Below, piece by piece: positions 60,828 to 64,000 of a stretch of 64,000 bases of DNA; the stretch's first letter is position 1, and every line of letters begins with the position of its first letter. A program made the position numbers and the translations under genes. The DNA lies in assembly GCF_047948215.1 (NCBI RefSeq), contig NC_134461.1:84468103-84532102 (forward strand). Direction: 5' to 3'. Below the pieces are notes generated by a model. That model worked only from the letters and a program-made list of their open reading frames with translations, was not told the origin of the DNA and searched no databases. Source of the stretch: Lycorma delicatula (Eukaryota > Arthropoda > Insecta > Hemiptera > Fulgoridae).

Positions 60828-61610
60828 CGAGGGATATCTCTAAAGTAAAGACTGCTGGGAAATTTCTCTCCTTAAGGTTGGCGAACCTGAGTCATTCATA
60901 GACATGCTAGTAATGCAGTCACTGTATTATTCTCTATAAGTTGTCACATTGTAGTTTCTTTGATTATGTGTGAGTTATTACGTTATAAAATGAACAGGAA
61001 AATTGATGTTGTTGTCAACTGTGAAATATGTTAGTCATCTGTTTTTTAAACCATCAAAACGTTAAGCTGGCTGAAATTCATAGCCAGTTCGTTGCTGTAT
61101 ATGGTGATAATGTAATGAATGAAATAAATGTGTGAAAGATCAGAAATAACAGAAATAATTAATTTGCATGATGAAGAATGTTTGGGGAGGCTCTCAGTAA
61201 TCACCGAAGACTTGTTGAAATATGTTGATGAAATCAGAAAAGGTCATCGCTCAACGATTTCCTGATGTTTCAAGAGCTGTTATTGATCGCATTGTTCATG
61301 ACCATTTAGGCTTGAGAAAGGTTTGTGCAAGTTGGGTGCCGCACGACTTAACAGAACATCACAAAAAAATCCGAATGGGATCTGCTTCGGAATTTTTGAT
61401 GCACTATACATAAAAAGGTGATGAGTTGCTAAATTCAGTTGTTACTGGCAATGAAACATGGATTTTGTATTACACACCAGAAAGACAGCAGTCAAGTGAA
61501 TAGTGCCATCCTCAATCACCAACAAAGGTCAAGCTAAAGCCCTTTGCAAAGCATGTCATATGACAGAACAGACAAATTTTTCTGAATTTGAAAAGATTAT
61601 GGTTGAATGC
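60828..61610 (+). mobile_element. 3'-truncated mariner (DD34D-like), plus strand
   Basis: The left end cgagggatatctctaaagta is preceded by TA (60826-60827), and the right end is absent. A start-proximal part with MNRKIDVVVNCEICxSSVF-like sequence is broken. The frame at 61222-61413 reads VIDRIVHDHLGLRKVCASWV then PHDLTEHHKKIRMGSASEFL. The first catalytic box follows as VVTGNETWILYYTPERQQSS, where Asp of GDETW has become Asn. The remaining catalytic domain is missing. Confidence 0.75.
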
Positions 61611-62173
61611 AACACTTCTCTTTCATATTAGCTCTGTGCTCTGCTCAAAATATAAATTAACTATACATGCAGTTTATGTAGAAAAGAAAATTAAAAACTG
61701 AACAGAAAAATGTTTTAATCAGTAATAAAAAGGTATAATATTTCCATCTTACTTTAAGACAGACCACAATAAATCAGAGGACAGGTAATAATGCAATAAT
61801 TCATTGATTGCAAGAATCATAGCAATTAATGTTGTCTTTCCACAATATAAAGCTGCATATCAGCAAATTCTGCCTTACCACATTTCATTTCTCAATTTAC
61901 GTAAGTTAGGGCCACTGTAATCAAAGGGTGCTGCATTATGTAATTTGATATATTCATACTTTGATATTGTATCCATCTGTTTTGTGTTCCAATCTTGGTT
62001 CTGATTTAATAATAATAACATTTAATTTTTATTATAAGACATACCAGAATTTGGAAGAGCATAATGTAAAAAAAATATTGTGCACTTATTTTTAAAAAAG
62101 TAGTTTTACATTTTTGTTTTTGATTTTTTTTTTAACTAATGAAGATATTTAAAGTTACTGCTGAATGTTGCAG
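61611..62173. other. End of intron 12, nothing recognised
   Basis: AT-rich sequence leading to the last visible exon. No feature. Confidence 0.5.
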
Positions 62174-62443
62174 AAGAATTAGCATGGAATTCTCATTCAG
62201 CTATTAAGAGATTAGGTGAAGTAGTGGATTTAAAACATAATTGTGGATATGTCACTATGGTAAGATTAAAGAAAACATTACTATCAACTATACGTCCTGG
62301 TGTTGTGGAACCTTTATGGTCAACTGATCAGCAGCCACCCACTACTACAAGTGTTGATAAAGTTAAACAATTCCTCGATGGGTCGTCTTCCATTTCAATA
62401 ATTAATACTGAGAGTAATAGTAACAATACATCATGGACACAAG
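62174..62443 (+). CDS. FAM91A1: FAM91A1 exon (13 of 13 visible)
   Basis: Acceptor ttgcag at 62168-62173; donor gtaatt at 62444. It completes the glutamate codon and encodes ELAWNSHSAIKRLGEVVDLK, HNCGYVTMVRLKK, and then a long variable proline/serine/threonine/asparagine-rich segment ending TSWTQ plus one base. The CGYVTM block matches the family; the variable segment lies where FAM91A1 has its disordered loop before the last conserved domain. The downstream exons (the family's DWVPLELCFGIP-like block and C terminus) do not appear before base 64000. Confidence 0.88.
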
Positions 62444-62801
62444 GTAATTAATTTATATATTTTATTTACTCTTTAAAAAACTTTACTGTGGAAACCCCGT
62501 TTCAGGTGTAATTCAGTGGGTAATTGCCTGTTTCAGGGGGTTTAGAGGGGTAGTTGACTGGATGTTGTTAATTTGTGTATAGTAAATGAGATTATCTTAC
62601 AGCCTAAATAGAAAGTTTAAACATTGTTTAGAGTAATTTATTTCAACAAAAATAAAAGGAAAACCGGATTGCAAATATATTACTGTAAATGTTAAAATTA
62701 ATCTATTATTGAATGATCAACACAAATGAAATAATGTTATGTACAGCTAATCTTATTTAATAGGGCTATAACAATATTGATAGTAATGTCTGCAATATAT
62801 A

Positions 62802-63707
62802 CGAGGTGTGATAAAAAATACGATGAATGAATTTTTATAGCGGCAACTGCCGACGCTACATCCATATCCTGTAATTTGTCCAATAGCGTGATCAACTGAG
62901 GCAGGCAGGGACAAGTTGTAACACGTTCGAGCTTGCCAGTCAGCTGCCAGAGCCGCTAGAGTGAGGTTGTGTTTATCGTGTCTGTCGCGCAACATGGATT
63001 TTGAAAATCATGTATCAATTTGCACGGAGTTGAAGGGTCGTCTTCATGGCCAAAATTGTAACTAGAGATGAAAGTTGGGTCTATGGCTATGACCCTGATA
63101 CCAAAATGCAGAGTTTCCAATGGAAAGCCTGTTCATCTCCTTGCCCTAAAAAGGCACGTCAGTCCAAATCCAACATCAAAGTCATGCTCATTGTTTTTTT
63201 TTGATAGTGAGGGCATAGTGCGATCAGAGTTCGTTCCAAGGGGAACAACTGTAAACTCTGAATTTTATAAGGGTGTACTGTAACGTTTGCGAAACGACGT
63301 ACGAAGAAAGCGACCAGAAAAATGGACCAATGGCGTCCTTCGACAACGCGCCGTGTCACACCTCACTTCTCATTCGCGAGTTTTTGGCTGAAAAAAGTGT
63401 TCCTATCTGTCCACATCCACCATACTCACCGGATTTAGCACCATGCGACTTTTGGCCCTGCCCAAAAATTAAAACTGTGCTTAAAGGAAAACGTTTTGAC
63501 ACCATTGCTGACATTGAGAGGGCCACGACCGAGCAGCTGAAAGCCCTTCCAAAAGACGCCTTCCAGAAATGCCTCCAGTCCTGGAGTCAACGTTGGGATA
63601 AGTGCATTGCTAGCCAAGGACAGTACTTGAAGGAGATTAAATCGAATTCTATGTAACCTTATTACTTTTTTTAATAAAAAATTATTCACCGTATTTTTTG
63701 ATCACAC

Positions 63708-63711
<4 letters not shown>
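62802..63711 (+). mobile_element. Young, internally deleted DD34D mariner
   Basis: Terminal inverted repeats cgaggtgtgataaaaaatac (left) and tgaggtgtgatcaaaaaata (right, other strand) are flanked by TA at 62800-62801 and 63712-63713. The length of 910 bp is about 400 bp short of the usual. The coding part starts MDFENHVSICTELKG near 62994 and jumps at about 63030 directly to the first catalytic region, so the helix-turn-helix is deleted. The sequence is well preserved otherwise. Confidence 0.9.
63061..63656 (+). pseudogene. DD34D mariner transposase, catalytic domain
   Basis: The catalytic domain is spread over three frames. Frame one from 63061 has RDESWVYGYDPDTKMQS (first Asp). Frame two to 63283 has FFDSEGIVRSEFVPRGTTVN. 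Frame three to 63656 has SFDNAPCHTSLL (second Asp) and HPPYSPDLAPCDFWPCPKIK (third Asp), then the C-terminal QRWDKCIASQGQYLKEI. The spacing between second and third Asp is 34. The first frameshift falls in a T run near 63195. All three catalytic Asp codons survive, but the protein cannot be made whole and lacks its DNA-binding part. Confidence 0.85.
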
Positions 63712-63752
<41 letters not shown>

Positions 63753-63770
63753 TTATTTATTTATTTATTG
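63712..63770. repeat. (TA)n followed by (TTTA)n microsatellite
   Basis: About 18 TA units directly after the mariner's right-hand TA, then about five TTTA units. The repeat sits at the insertion site and may have been the target or have expanded afterwards. Confidence 0.95.
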
Positions 63771-64000
63771 TGTTTGTGCGAAAAACGTTAGAATTAAAAA
63801 CAAATTTCAGACTAATTATGAAATGGCGATATCCAATGTCATTCCTCAAATTCCTTGATATAGACCCAGCTAATGTTTGTAGAAAACGTTCAGTTTTGAA
63901 TCATTTTTCCCCCTCTGCAATACCCAGATTCTACTCAATATTGCTCATATAAGGATAAAATCAAAACCTAAACCGGCAACGATTGTTAACGTCTATATGC

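Overview
The window is AT-rich animal DNA, most likely from an insect and plausibly a hemipteran. It has large GT-AG introns, a dense load of Tc1/mariner transposons, and R1-like and RTE-like LINEs. It contains no bacterial features. The organism call is inference from composition and element types.

One host gene spans almost the whole window on the + strand. It is the orthologue of FAM91A1, a conserved adaptor that in other animals works with TBC1D23 and the WDR11 complex to capture endosome-derived vesicles at the trans-Golgi. Thirteen coding exons (1292 to 62443) carry about 700 codons in one continuous frame, with GT-AG introns and matching phases at every junction. The first coding exon (about 25 residues) and the C-terminal exons lie outside the window or were not recognised.

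Almost everything else is intron filled with mobile elements, mostly dead. The 19-kb intron 2 (4262-23229) holds five mariner-type elements in a row (4873-12372), R1-clade LINE remnants on both strands, a tRNA-derived SINE with a 14-bp target duplication, and an RTE-like LINE with a 13-bp target duplication. The later introns hold more mariners, two remnants of a different DDE transposon family, a hAT element with an 8-bp target duplication, an unclassified internally repetitive element, and microsatellites. Transposon genes lie more often antisense to FAM91A1 than sense.

The most interesting single observation is at the end of exon 7. A 111-bp retroposed sequence with an oligo(T) end (oligo(A) on its own strand) inserted at the exon/intron junction. 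Its 14-bp target site duplication copied the 5' splice site, so two identical donors sit 125 bp apart. Use of the distal one would shift the frame and give a stop two codons into the next exon. A second point is a mariner family with terminal inverted repeats of about 430 bp, present as a decayed full-length copy and as an internally deleted copy. I saw no CRISPR array, operon, defence system or other clearly undescribed gene system.
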